DNA from: Amblyornis subalaris
Taxonomy: Eukaryota > Chordata > Aves > Passeriformes > Ptilonorhynchidae
DNA: 64,000 nucleotides
Assembly: GCA_018881555.1 (NCBI GenBank)
Contig: JACAXG010000012.1
Location: 5,444,087 to 5,508,086 of the forward strand
Reading direction: 5' to 3'
The notes below the pieces were generated by a model, which worked only from the letters and a program-made list of their open reading frames with translations, did no database searches and had not been told where the DNA came from. The position numbers were made by a program, and so were the translations under genes. This document shows, in pieces, positions 25,341-37,002 of the stretch (positions are counted from its first letter, which is position 1; the number at the start of each line of letters is the position of its first letter).

Positions 25341-25467
25341 ATCTCCATTAACAAAAAAATTCCCACAAACAAAAAAAATCCCCTAAACACTTCACTTTGC
25401 ACCTTGGCACATCTTACTTTGTGTGTTGGCAATCTTACACATTCTCAGCCACTGCTTCCATACTCCC

Positions 25468-25502
25468 NAAGAAAAGGAAAAAAGAAAAGGAAAAAAAAAA
25501 GG
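25468..25502. repeat. Second A/G-rich tract
   Basis: Purine-only run of A blocks with G interruptions, about 130 bases after the pentamer array. An N at 25468 sits at its left edge. Confidence 0.75.
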
Positions 25503-26730
25503 CAGAAAATAAAGAAGCATGTCAGCCTGTCTGCCAAAGTTGAAAGGATGTATCAGGCTTGGTATATAAACGGTCACTATTCCATGATTACAGGTGTAAC
25601 TTAAAAGCAAAAAAACCCCCATAAAATACTTGGAAAATAAGATGGGAAAAGAAGCATGAGGGAAATAATGGAGAAACATAGAGCAATTCCTGTTTGGCAG
25701 ACCTGGCCCTACTCAATACCAGGAAGGTACCATCTCTAGAGCAGATGCTCCACCTCCATCACATGGTCAGTGTGATATGAACAGGCAGTGGACTTGTGTG
25801 TGTCATAAAGAGAGCTTCATTATCTACACCCATGGGAAAAATCTGAAGATGGATAGGGCAAGAAGGGTATTAGCACCCACAGCAACAGCAACCCTAGTAA
25901 AAGCAAAAAAGAAAGCATCGATGTATCTTCATGATTAAAATTCCAGCTATAAAAGGGAGCTTTCAGTAATGTCAGGAATACTCTTGAAGTTTACACACAT
26001 CATGCTTCTCAAAATGAAGAGAAAGAAAGTACTGCCATGGATTCTCAAATGCATTATGGGCTCATCCCATAGAAGATTGCTATGATTGATGACACAGAAG
26101 AAATGGATAATAGAGTGGGGAATTTGTCAGAAATAAAATGTTTGTAAGAGAAAAGTGGCAATCATAACTAGTCATAAGTGACTCAACTATCATGACTCAA
26201 CTAGTCATAAGTGGAATAAGCCACAGTGAGAATGGATATCTTTTGGTTGAGGAAATTGTGAGCATATGACCACTGACAGAATTGAAAGAACTGAGTTGAA
26301 AGAATTTGTGTTAAGATGGAAGGATGCAAACCAAGCTTCCACAGAAGAGCCATGTGTTACACCAAGCAGGAGCTGCAACAGGCACAGCAAATCCCAACTC
26401 AGCTTACAGCTACAGTAGGAGGGAGGATGGTTAGGGGGATAGATAGGCTGCAAGAGACCAGGGAAGAAGAAACATCCATAATATTATAAATGAGAACAAG
26501 TCCTAATATAGTATGCAAATATAGTGAAAATGTGGCTACAGGAGATGATGCAGCCAAGACTCAGCAGTCATAATCTACATACTCCGGTCACATATGAGGG
26601 CAAAAAGATGAAAAACACAGGCATCCTCCCTAAATATCCCAGAATACAAATGCACACACAGAGAAGATAACTTGCAAACTCATCATGTTATTGAATCAGA
26701 TTGAATAACCTCACTCTTAATGCCTTGCAG
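25503..26730. other. Non-coding stretch, no gene seen
   Basis: No exon or mobile element recognised. It contains one 33-bp partial duplication near 26167-26213. Confidence 0.5.
26167..26213. repeat. Partial 33-bp tandem duplication
   Basis: ACTAGTCATAAGTG occurs at 26167-26180 and again at 26200-26213, a 33-base offset. The shared word GACTCAACTA occurs at 26180-26189 and 26194-26203. This is a local duplication with later decay. Confidence 0.8.
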
Positions 26731-26835
26731 GTTTGCAAGATCCAAAGAAGGGAAGGCAGCGAGTGCTGGCAGTTCCTGCTGCCCATACACTCGACATGAG
26801 GGCAGTAAGAATATCCTTTGATGACCTGAATACTG
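26731..26835 (+). other. Weak candidate internal exon
   Basis: A reasonable acceptor (TGCCTTGCAG ending at 26730, with pyrimidines before it) and a donor (GTAAGA from 26836) bracket 105 bases. The third frame is open throughout and the segment is GC-richer than its flanks. The length is a multiple of three, so the exon would be symmetrical (phase 1 on both sides). The predicted 34-35 residues are mixed and basic at the start; I do not recognise the family. A segment of this length with one open frame and paired consensus sites is expected by chance several times in 64 kb, so this is a lead, not a call. Confidence 0.15.
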
Positions 26836-29800
26836 GTAAGAATGTCTAGAAATTTGTCCTTATTTGTACCTCTAGCTTTTGTTCTTTAAAGGTTTATTTT
26901 TACAGTCTTGCTCCTCTAGAGTGTATTCAATGGCCACATCTATGTGAAGCAGTTGCTAGCTTTTGGCATGCCACTGACACATTCTATATCCTCATAAAAC
27001 CTGGCAAAAAAAAAAGATGCAAGGAGAGTAGTGTAAAACTTTTGCTTGGCTGGAGAGCACAGAACAGAGGTACTACAAGCTTTGAAAGTACAGTGTCTGC
27101 ATAGCCTTCACTGCCTCATATGGGTGCAAATTTAGTAGCAGAGATTCATCACTTGACAGGGATGTAAGAATGCTTATTTCGTATTTAAAGAATAGGCACA
27201 GAAACTTATATACCTGAGGGAGAAAGGCACCTTCTGGAGCAGCCAGTCCTGGCAGACTGCAGATAGTCTGTGCCAATGAAATACATCTCCTGATACTGGA
27301 TCTTACTTCACCATGCAGTGGGTTTAAAAGATGTGGGCCCAGTTCTCTCCTGGCTGGGTGTGAGCACCATCCACCATGACCAATGCCATTATATACATCT
27401 TGCAGAGCAAGAGCTGGTCTGTTTGTATGTGATTTGAGAACCCTTGCAAAATACACTAACGGCATACAAGAGCTCTCAGTTATCCTCTGCACACTAGGCC
27501 ATCTGCCAAGAGAACAGCACATTAGGCACACACATCAATAATTTCCATCATTTATCCACCAAAGAAAGAGATTCCATTTACCTTAAAATGCATCATATGT
27601 GGATTTTACCAGGCTGAAAAGGGCAACGCTTGTAGAACTCTGAACTATCATAATATAACAGGATTGGTTCCCCTTAGTGCTGCTCAGATACAGCTACAGC
27701 CTCAAGGAATTTATATTAATTCAGTGAATCCCATCCCTTCCTTGACAAGAGTGGGCTATTTTGCCATAAATTGGCTAAACTCCGTGGCTATAACTGATCA
27801 AATGAGGTGTGCCCATACATAACGTTTAACCATAAAATTTAACTAAAGAAATAAAATTTGGACATTGGCCAATAAAGTGGATGGACAAGTGGCACCGATG
27901 GTCTCAGCAGCAAAGCCATTCCCAGCACTAAGTGCAGGACAAGCGTTTCAGAACGTAAAATTAGGTGAGCCAAATTCCAAGCTGACGATTTCAGTACATC
28001 TTTTGGAAGGTTAAATTGAAACCGAATGCTGTTGAACATGCTATTTCAATGTCATTTCCGCTTTTGCCACCAAGTATTTTAAAGGTCTTGTCCAGCTATC
28101 TCAACTGAGAACTGCCCAGATATGTTCTGCGCTGCATTTTACCGCCTACTGGGTCATTTGGGCTAACACTGTGTTTTCAGCTGACTGTGCTGCTCTCTCT
28201 GAAGAAAGGCAAACAATTCTTGCCTACATCTGAAAAACATTTTGATCGATACAGAAAAAAAAAAAGCATTTTAGTTTGGTGTACTGTTTATTGCCTAGAA
28301 TTGGAGTTTAAAAAGTTGAAAAAGAAAAAAAAATGCTCCCCCTCCAACCCTCACTATGAAAATTCTAAGCATTTTTACATCTAAATACTGACTTAGATCA
28401 TCTGGAAATTGGCATTGTGTAAGGAAGATAAATTACTTAAAAACAAACATATGTCTGGACATACTGTAAAGAAATGACAGTGACATTCTGACATTGCTGT
28501 AAAGAAAGACCAATTAAGGAGTTTCTAGATAGCCCATTTGATGGTAACTCCATTATTGAATTTGAACCAGATGCAGATATTGCCAGGTCAAACCTAGTCT
28601 TAGCAAAAGGAAAAAACCCTGGCTTAGATTTTGAATAACCTGGTTTACATCTGATCTGACCAATTTTTACGGTCAGTGATTATTTGCCTCTGCACTGACA
28701 TTTTAACAGGAGGAAGTTGCTCATCTGTGTGTGCCTGGATCAGTTTGGGCTTGAGCAGTACCAGCCTGTGGATGAGACACACCTATAACAGCTCCAGGTC
28801 CAGCAGGAACTGGAGTCGTCCAGCCACCAGAGGTACTTCAACACATTCTGCATTATGTACAGTCATTTTTTGATTTTTATCCGTTTGAGAAACATGACTT
28901 GAAACTTCCCAATACTTTGGTGTAAGTGCTAGTGATTAAAAAAATTATACCTGAAATATCTTAATGGGAATAGAGATTTGGGAACAGAGAAGATGAGAAG
29001 GGGGATAAGGGGCTCGGAACTTGGACAAGTAAGGATGAGCAGGAAAGAATAAACAGATGTGTCAGGGTTTGCGTTCCCCAGTCTGGTCCTGCCTTGTGAA
29101 AGCTGGAGTCTGGAAGGATCACACCTCTGTGAATGGGGAGCAGAGAGCTGATGTTTCTACCTCAAGCAGCTATTCCTCTTTCTTCAGCCACCACCCACTT
29201 TTCCACATTACATTCTGTATCATACTTCCATTACCTGTCTTTAAAGAACACACAGCCTTGGCAGAAAAGTCACCTGTATGGCAGGAGAGAACACAGACAC
29301 TGTAACTCTGTTTACAGCTCCTCCTCCTCCCACTGGGCTCACTTCTTCCTAGGCTTTTGAGGGCTGTCCTTAAATACTCCTTTGACAGGCCACTGACTCT
29401 ACCTCCCTAAGTCAGGGATTCCCAGTGAAGGGGGCAATTAGCATTCGTCTCTCAGGCTAACTGTGTACACAGACCTCCTGGTCAAATCTCAAAATAATTC
29501 CAAATCCCTGCACAATACTTGGGTAACAAAGCTTGCAGCAACTCAACGGCAAAAAAAAAAACAACTAAAAGGGAAGAGACAAAGCAAGTCATAAAGTCAC
29601 AACTATAGTAAGGGGAATTTATGAAAGCTTGTCCTCATCTCACCCACTGTAAATTGCTGGGGTTTAATGTCCTGTGGGAAGCAATGCAGCTACTAGATCC
29701 AGCAGCATAGCAAGTGTTTTCTCTCTGGGATATTTTGGGTCACTAAATGTTGCTAAAGACATATTTGTCCTTGGAAGGCTTAAAAGCAAAGCTTTTAAAA

Positions 29801-32800
29801 AACTGGCTTGTGGGACTCAGTGAGGTAATGAGTGAATATGAATGATGTGAAAGAGCCAAATATTAGATTCCAAACACTGTGGTATGACTGAAATTTCATG
29901 TTACCTAGAGGGTAAAGTAAAATTCAGTAACTTGCTTTGAAACAGCAAAAAAGATTTCCTGATTTCATCAGTGCTGTTTGAGATCTATTTGAAGCTGGGA
30001 TGCAACAGAGGATAATTTCCTAATATCACGTTCTCTTTGAATGATTCATTTGTTTACCATAAGCAAAATGAAGTAGGATTTCAAAATAAGCTGATTTTTC
30101 ATTGACTTTACCCTGCCAAGGTCCAACACACAGACACAGGCAGATGATTTTCCATCCAATCAATAGCCAAAACTTCAGTTGCTGGCTTCCCCAGGAGGCT
30201 CTGCTGTCCTCTACAGCTGAGACTGAGAGTGGTACTAGAGCGGGCAAAAGTCGTCTGGCAAGGTGACAAGGGCTTAAGTGATCAAGATGAGAGAAAGGTT
30301 AAGGAGGTAGAGAAGTGTTTTCTCCTTTCTTGCTCTTGGCAAAGGATGAACAGTATCTTGTTCTTGTGGGCTAAATGAAATGTAGAGGTAACAGAAAATG
30401 TTTGCTACAAAAATCACCAAACAAGATACAATATTTCTCTTAGTTTCAGAGGAAATAAGACAAGTAAAAACATCTGCTATCACCTAGAAATGTTTTTCCT
30501 GCAGAAAAGACACAACTGGAACCAGGCTTATGGCATCTGCCTGTACTGCCCCAGAGGAAACCCCTGCTTGGATACACTGGAGCTTTTTACAGCATCCACT
30601 GCGCAGTGCAGATCTCTGGGTGAAGGACAATGATTCCATCTGGAGAAGGACACATCATGTTCTTGTATTAGACTAAACATTCAATTTATTGCAGATGGAT
30701 TGTAACAGACTCCTGATGCCATCTCTAACCTGGGCACACTGCCATGCTGCAAGTTCATTCCAGCAATGTACCAANATGGTTTTGGTCCTCTTAGTCTCAA
30801 ATCTTTTTGGAGACAGTCCAGGCAGGCTTTCCCTACTTTTTGACAGCTCTTGGCTAGCTTCTTCCAGGCTCAGCAGTTCCTTTCCAAATTTCCCACACTC
30901 CTGACATCGCTCCTCTTTGATTCAGCCATGCCCAAGCCATGCAAAAATAAAAAACAAGGAAGGAATCCAGGCCCTTCTTCAAGCCTTTGCTTCCTGCTGG
31001 CAATGGTGCAGGGTGGGCCTTTGCTGAGCATCACGTGCAGCTCCTCAAAAGCAAATTTAGAGCAGAATTCCACCCCACAGCAGAAGTAATCAAAGGAAAG
31101 CCCAGAGAGCATCTCCTAAACATGTAACCCTTCCTTCTAAGGAGTGCACCTTCATGCCCTCTCAGACTGAAGTCAGGGATGCATATTGTGTTACACAGAT
31201 GGACCAGAAGTTGTGTAAATCCAGATGATTATTTCTGATGCTTTTAGATGCTGGTTAACCATTCTAAATATTTTCCTGTTTTTGGTAATCATCCAGGTTT
31301 GTGAATTACTCAGAAAATACTCAATTAGCAAGAAATTAATTGTGTTTTGAATTACCCATTCTTCTGTGATAATATATAGTATAAGCATAGATCAGATGAA
31401 CAAAAATGCAGAAGATTATGCATGCAGAGTTGGAAGGAAGCCTTCCCTGAGAAGCTCTTTTCCTAATCCTGACTGAAGTTAGAGAAATAAAATGAAATAT
31501 TATACTGGGAACTGGGGAGAAAATTGCCCTTTTAAAGTCCCATATGGGTCTGGATTCAAACTCCAGTCTGACAGAGAATGTGCACCAGCTATAATCATCC
31601 AACCATTCCAGCACCAGGCTCAGCATGTTCGACCCAAACCATCACTTTGTCCAGCATTGGTCAGCGTTTCTCAAGTCTTGAACCAGTTGGCAGAAAATGT
31701 TTGACAGAAGGATAAAGGGTGGACCCAGGTCATTCGAACACAACACTTGGTATATTCAGAACACTTTGGCATTGGACATAGATTACCTTGCAGTTGTTCA
31801 GGGCAAGGCAATGAACAGATGTGGGACAGGAGCTAAAGCACTTGGCCGAAACAGTGTCCAGCTGAGGTGCTGAGTTACCTTTCCTTACCATAAACATGCC
31901 AACCTAGTTCCTTGGGCCCTTTTGCTGATGCACTCTTGGCTAGGTGCTTCCAGCAGCTTTGGGACTATCTCACCTCCTTAGTGTGCCGTGAATTCCATCG
32001 CTTGTCCCTTTAGGAGAGGATATCTCCAATGTTGTTTTATGGACACTGATGTGGAGGCGGTTGAAAATACAGATATGTTTTCCTGGAGAATGTTCAGTGA
32101 TGGAGCAGTGTAAAACAATGTGCCTACCAAGGGAAACACCGGATAGGGTTTGAATCAGTGCTAGATTTGCCACTGATCACAGATTTGAAGTTGCCAGACT
32201 GGTAATGAAGGTAGCTGCCTGCTNCATTTCAGAAATCAATGACACATTGTCATCCTCTGCAGGATAAACTGAGAACTCTGAACTAAGGTCTTGACAGGTA
32301 AAATGCCTTTGATTTTGCTTTTAATTCAGCAAGCACACAACATTACTGGATTTTCTGTATTAATAATAAATGTGTACTGAAGCTCATGTCAGTGGCAGAG
32401 TTTCAATTCTAACCTGAGAACAGCACAGCTCTGTGAGGAGCACGTCTGGGAAAAGTAAGACACTATTCACAGTGTAGCCAAACACAGTAAGGAAATGTGA
32501 CAGCACTTTAACAATACATGGAGATAAAATGATAATAATAACATTTGTAATTAGATTTATAAACTCCTTTCTTACTTTCAGCATTATTTGTTCAGTTAAA
32601 GAAATCCAGTTCATTTCTCTTCTTCCATTTTCTTCCCAATAAAAGACCTGAAAAAATAACCAGTCCTGAACAACTGGTTTGGACCTCAGAGCTCTCTAGG
32701 GTAGGAACTCTTGCACATATTTAAGTGTAATATATATCCTGGGCGTATATATGATTGCTCCAAATGACCAGCAGTCCATGTGCTGCTTGCCCACATTGCC

Positions 32801-35274
32801 CTCCTGCAGATGCCAAGTACACACCCTTCCCTCTCTCCCAGGCTCAGGACTGTGACTCTGGGCTCTGGGTCTGGATCTGTGGAGGGAGTGAGCCCCAGCA
32901 CACAGCACTGGTGTGTGGCTTTGCACACTTTGCACAGCACAGCCTGAGACTCAGCTGCGAGCATGAGGAATTACCACGAGAAAACAACAATGTGAAAATG
33001 TGGTGCGGAAATCATCTCACATCTTAAATGCCAGTCTAAGGGTTAACATTGCCCTCCTCCAAGATGGGGGAAAAAGCTTGCCTTTCCCTTTGTTTGATGA
33101 GAGGGAGTTCAATTTCTCTACTTTAAAAAGAAACAAAGTTTTCTTTCATGAACAGCCTAAGTCGAAGATTGATAAATATTCTGGTATTTTTCAGGCTAGA
33201 TGCATTTATTTCAATAGATCTTTAGAAAGTGAAAAACTGGCATGTAGGTTTTAACTGGTAGATGTGGGTACACCAGCTGCAGCCAATAAGTAAATAAGGC
33301 ATAGCCATGATCAAGATGTTTTATATTATGCAATTACCGTGACTTGATTTGCTGTTTACATGTACTGAGAGCGAACTGAATTGGATCAAATTGATTTGAA
33401 CCTATATGTGACAGACCAAGTTGGCCCCTTTTTTTTTTTAGTGTAAATTTGGACTGCAAGACCTCTGAATTTGTGTTCTTAGAGGAAAGCTCAAGAATTG
33501 TATCTGAAGGCTGCTAAAAACCTACACTGGACTTTTACATAAAAAGAATGCATTTGAATCTGTGTTTAACAAATCACTGGGTAATAGTTACATTGAATTC
33601 AGTCTCTTGGACAAAGTAACTTTAATTTAAGCTCCATCTCTTATCTCAGTTGCAGAGCAATTCTGTATTTACTGTACTGTATTTAGACTGAGGGATCATT
33701 AACTCCATTAATAGCAACAACCTGTGGATTTTTTCTAATTTACAGTTTCTCCACCGATCAGTATTTTCTCAGTGCCATGAATGATTATGAATCTGAGTGG
33801 TGCCAAATCACCACAGCCTTCACTGACTTCAGCAGGAGTTGCAGCTGGTCTGCAAATTATGGCCTTTTAGTGTAAGATTGTAGCAGAGCACCATAAGCTG
33901 TGAGGTGAGGGCTGGTCATGTAGTGTTATGCTGAATTTGAATTAATGAAAATATTTTATTAGAAACTGCAGAAAATAATTTGATCTTTCTTCCATGTCTT
34001 AACAACCTCTTTCTTCGAACCTACCTGTCTTCTGAATAAGGACGGCAAATTACTCTAGCTGTAGGCAGAAGTACAAGTATATTGCACATTGCCACAGAGG
34101 CTTCTCTAAATATGGTAATACTAAATAAATCTATAAAGCCAATGTCAACAGACTACATTGTGATAGTCAGACATTGTATTAAGATTCCTAAGAACAGCTA
34201 ATTTATGTCTTGATTTTGGTTTAGTATTTTTATTGCTATTCCATTGTGCAAGTATTCAGTGGCACTTCACCTTTTTCTCAACACCTTCAGTCATATCAAT
34301 TGAGGTATTGATATCTTCAAATAACTCAGTGGTCTTGGTGAATTACTGGCAGACTATGCTGCACTTGTCTTGTTCTGGTTATCAGCACCCATTTAGTCAA
34401 ACATCTAAAATGCTTAACAGAACATGAGGATGGTTACCAATCTTCTTTGAAAGACCTAAAAGTCAGCACCACCACCAACATCAATGCACAGGTGTTTCAT
34501 ATTAAAAACAGTCTGGATGGTGGAAGCTTGGTAAAGACAGCTCAATATGAATCTATTTAAAGAAAGATTATTTAAAACCCAATATATAGCAATAGCCTAA
34601 CAGAAAACTGACATAAAAATCAGAAACTGCTATTGCATAAATTATAATTGGAGGTGATATGGAATCTTACCTAGATCAGGTCAATAATACCTTGTGAAGA
34701 GTGAATATGACTGTGACACAACTATCAAGAGAGTGATCTCTCTCTCCATTAAGACACAAACAATACCACTAGGAACTCAGCAAGAAATTTTGGATTGATC
34801 TCACACACTACAGCTAGACCTATAGAAAGGAATGCCATCAATGTTGTCATTCATACCCAAAGATAAAGATACAGGCAATTCAATTACCACTACAAAATGC
34901 TAAGCCAATAATCACTACAGAATTATGTCCTGCTCCCAACATGAACGTGAAAGATTTGTTAAAGGTAACATGACCCCATAGGCCTCTGAGTACATCTTCA
35001 TCACAATTAGCTCAGGAGCAGCCCTAGGAGCACACAGGCATTCATGAGTCCGAGCATTAAATCCATGAAGCACTAATAGAGGTATAGATATTTGTCACTG
35101 GTACAGCTTTACAGCATCAGTGCTTACATTCAAGAGAAAGTTATTCCTGTGCATAGGTACTCAGACACTCAAGAATGATAACAGAGATCTCTAAAACGAA
35201 TAAAGGATTATATTTAATTTGTCGTATTTTTTCCTAGCCAGTTCAGCTCTTATTTTGGTATCTGAAATACATTG
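26836..35274. other. AT-rich non-coding stretch, no gene seen
   Basis: About 8.4 kb. It includes the longest ORF of the window (152 codons, minus strand, 27073-27531), which has no recognisable domain and is within the range expected by chance. Short A runs occur at 27006-27015 and 29550-29560. Near 33815-33835 a phrase about ACTGACTTCAGCAGGAG resembles motifs common in very old amniote repeats, too decayed to annotate. Single Ns at 30775 and 32224. Confidence 0.5.
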
Positions 35275-35279
35275 CACTT
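35275..35279. repeat. Target-site duplication, left copy (CACTT)
   Basis: CACTT lies directly before the TGTCA start of the LTR and is repeated directly after its TGACA end (36748-36752). Confidence 0.85.
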
Positions 35280-35386
35280 TGTCATAGCTTGACCTGGTGT
35301 GAGACAAATTTGATTGGTTAAAAACAGGTAAAGGACAGTTCTACGAGCCACTTAGTGTTCATGCGACGTCTCTGTGAAAGGAATGT

Positions 35387-35395
35387 TATAAAAAA
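35387..35395 (+). promoter_or_regulatory. TATA box of the solo LTR
   Basis: TATAAAAAA about 107 bases into the LTR, in the plus orientation shared by the downstream polyadenylation signal. A U3 of about 100 bases is short, so the later TATAAATA at 35860-35867 is an alternative promoter core. Confidence 0.45.
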
Positions 35396-36171
35396 CATCT
35401 AGGAAGTGATGCAGGACTTGCTCTCACTTGCTGTCTTGCTCCCTGACTCCCTGCTGACCACTAGCAAGGGAGTGGCTCTTCCCCTCCAACCTCTGGGCCA
35501 GGGGCCCACGGCGGCAGCTGGCCTCAACCTCCACCGGTCCTATGGCGTTCCGGACCTGAGAGGAGCTGGTTTATTATCATCTGGATCAAGGCCAAGTAGC
35601 AAAGCCACCAAGACGAGCTGAGCGAAGCTGAGCCAAGCATGCCACGCAGAGAAAAAAAACCCCTTTCTAAGGTGTACTGGTGAGATCGAAGAGTGACCTT
35701 GCTTTTAAGATAAGGCAGAGAATTTAAGTAGCAGCCAAGAGACTTACTCAAAATTTGGATGGCTGCCAGTGCAGAGAGCATATGGGGGGGAAGGAGCCTT
35801 GGGCCTGGGGAAGCAAGCCTCATTACAGCTGCATTATCTAGTGGGAGCATGTAAATTGTTATAAATACTTTTGTAGACGTTTTCTGCAAATATTAACCTC
35901 TTCTCTAAGCTAGAGAGAAAGGAAAGCAGTCACGTGAAAGACTAAATATGGAGTCCAGTAGCCCAAACGGAAGAGAAGACAAGGAGTGGCAGGAAGTGCC
36001 AGAGAAGCCATCTTTACCAGCATCGAGATCCATCTTTTTTTGTGAGCTGTGCTGTGTGATCTGAAATAATACCAAACTAAATATCTTTTTAAATCACAAT
36101 TTAGACATGGGGGAGTTTGAAATTTACAGCCTGAAATAAGAACATTTTTATGTTGTGTGCAGTTTGAAATT

Positions 36172-36211
36172 TGCAGCCTTTGCAGCCTCTGCAGTCTTTG
36201 CAGCCTTTGGA
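36172..36211. repeat. Short tandem repeat inside the LTR
   Basis: Imperfect units of the form GCAGCCTTTG / GCAGCCTCT / GCAGTCTTT occur four times in about 40 bases. A related word (GTTTGAAATTTRCAGCC) is also duplicated about 45 bases apart just upstream (36116-36132 and 36161-36177). Confidence 0.7.
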
Positions 36212-36636
36212 GATTATGAGTAAAGCAGGAGCCTGTACCTGAGTGCCTTTAGGTTGGAATGACTTACTTTTACAATGTTTAACCCCAACAGACTTTTCTT
36301 GTGACCCACAAACTGCGGAGTGCATTGTGGGAGAGAGGATACACCACTGCAAAAACCTGGGTGGGTTGTGGTGTTTTCGGAAGGTTTGGAACCACGCTGA
36401 AGATACTTAGGGAACTGTCTTCCATGAGATGGATCCCACTACACTACAGAAAGAACTCTCTTTATCCCATGAGGTGGCAATAAGAACTCTTAATNATAAG
36501 CTCAGAATCTCATGTTTATGTCCTTTATGTGATCAGTGAGAAGGATTGGAATGTATGGGGGGAGAATGATATTTGTATATTATGCCTTAATATTTTCATT
36601 ATTTTTCATTCTTTCTGTTCTTAGTAGAGTTAGTGA

Positions 36637-36642
36637 AATAAA
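36637..36642 (+). terminator. Polyadenylation signal of the solo LTR
   Basis: AATAAA followed within about 30-60 bases by a T/GT-rich region, as in the R-U5 part of retroviral LTRs. Confidence 0.6.
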
Positions 36643-36747
36643 TTATTTAATCATTTTTTCAAGCTTGCAGCCTGTTTTTGCTGTCTCCTCTCCTCTGAAG
36701 AACTAAGCTTGGGGATCTGGAGTTTGCCTCCGGGTGAACACTTGACA

Positions 36748-36752
36748 CACTT
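36748..36752. repeat. Target-site duplication, right copy (CACTT)
   Basis: Matches 35275-35279 exactly and abuts the TGACA end of the LTR. Confidence 0.85.
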
Positions 36753-36902
36753 AAAAAGAGCCTCACTGCACAATGAGCCCATCTTTTTTTCCTAAGATTC
36801 AGCTGTCTTATTTTTCTTAATAGATATCATGAGAGTTTTCCATTATTATATTGTAAAGTACTGTATTTACACTAAATGACACCAAATACATAAAAAAAAA
36901 CC

Positions 36903-37002
36903 TGTCATGTTTAACCCCAGCCAGCAACTCGGTACCAGCCAGCCACTCGCTCACTCCTTCCCACCCCAGTGGAATGGGGAGGAGAAACAAAAGAAAGGTG
37001 CT
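36903..37002 (+). mobile_element. 5' fragment of another avian LTR
   Basis: The segment begins TGTCATGTTTAACCCCAGCC, followed by a CACTCGCTCACTCC block and a GTGGAATGGGGAGGAGAA block. From memory of bird genomes, this succession is the start of a widespread avian retroviral LTR that then usually continues into a TTTAATAA-rich part. Here the similarity stops after about 100 bases. It therefore looks 3'-truncated or interrupted. It lies only 150 bases after the solo LTR, with the same TGTCA start, but the internal sequence differs, so it is not simply a second copy of it. The exact family name needs a repeat library. Confidence 0.6.

Larger units (their letters stand above)
35280..36747 (+). 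mobile_element. Complete solo LTR of an endogenous retrovirus
   Basis: The element starts TGTCA (35280-35284) and ends TGACA (36743-36747), with 12 of the outer 18 bases matching as inverted termini. The same 5 bases, CACTT, flank both sides. TG...CA ends with a 5-bp target duplication are the hallmark of retroviral integration; 5 bp is usual for ERVL (class III) and some other groups. Orientation is plus: TATAAAAAA lies at 35387-35395 (a second TATAAATA at 35860-35867), and AATAAA at 36637-36642 is followed by a T/C-rich stretch and about 105 bases to the end. There is no gag, pol or env interior. The likely origin is recombination between two LTRs of a provirus, leaving one copy. At 1,468 bases it is long for an avian LTR. 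A local GCAGCCTTTG-type repeat lies at 36172-36211, and an N at 36495. Short ORFs inside are not retroviral genes. Confidence 0.82.

Noticed and set aside
25163..25432. Repetitive Phe/Pro/Leu/Ser ORF (minus) and Lys/Glu/Gly ORF (plus)
   Set aside because: Both are translations of the (GGAAA)n array; simultaneous opening on both strands comes from the repeat.
27073..27531. 152-codon minus-strand ORF, the longest in the window
   Set aside because: No domain, signal peptide or membrane pattern. Its length is about what six-frame chance gives in 64 kb, and no splice or promoter context supports it.
35524..35889. 121-codon minus-strand ORF
   Set aside because: Lies inside the plus-oriented solo LTR and has no motif; a by-product of LTR sequence.
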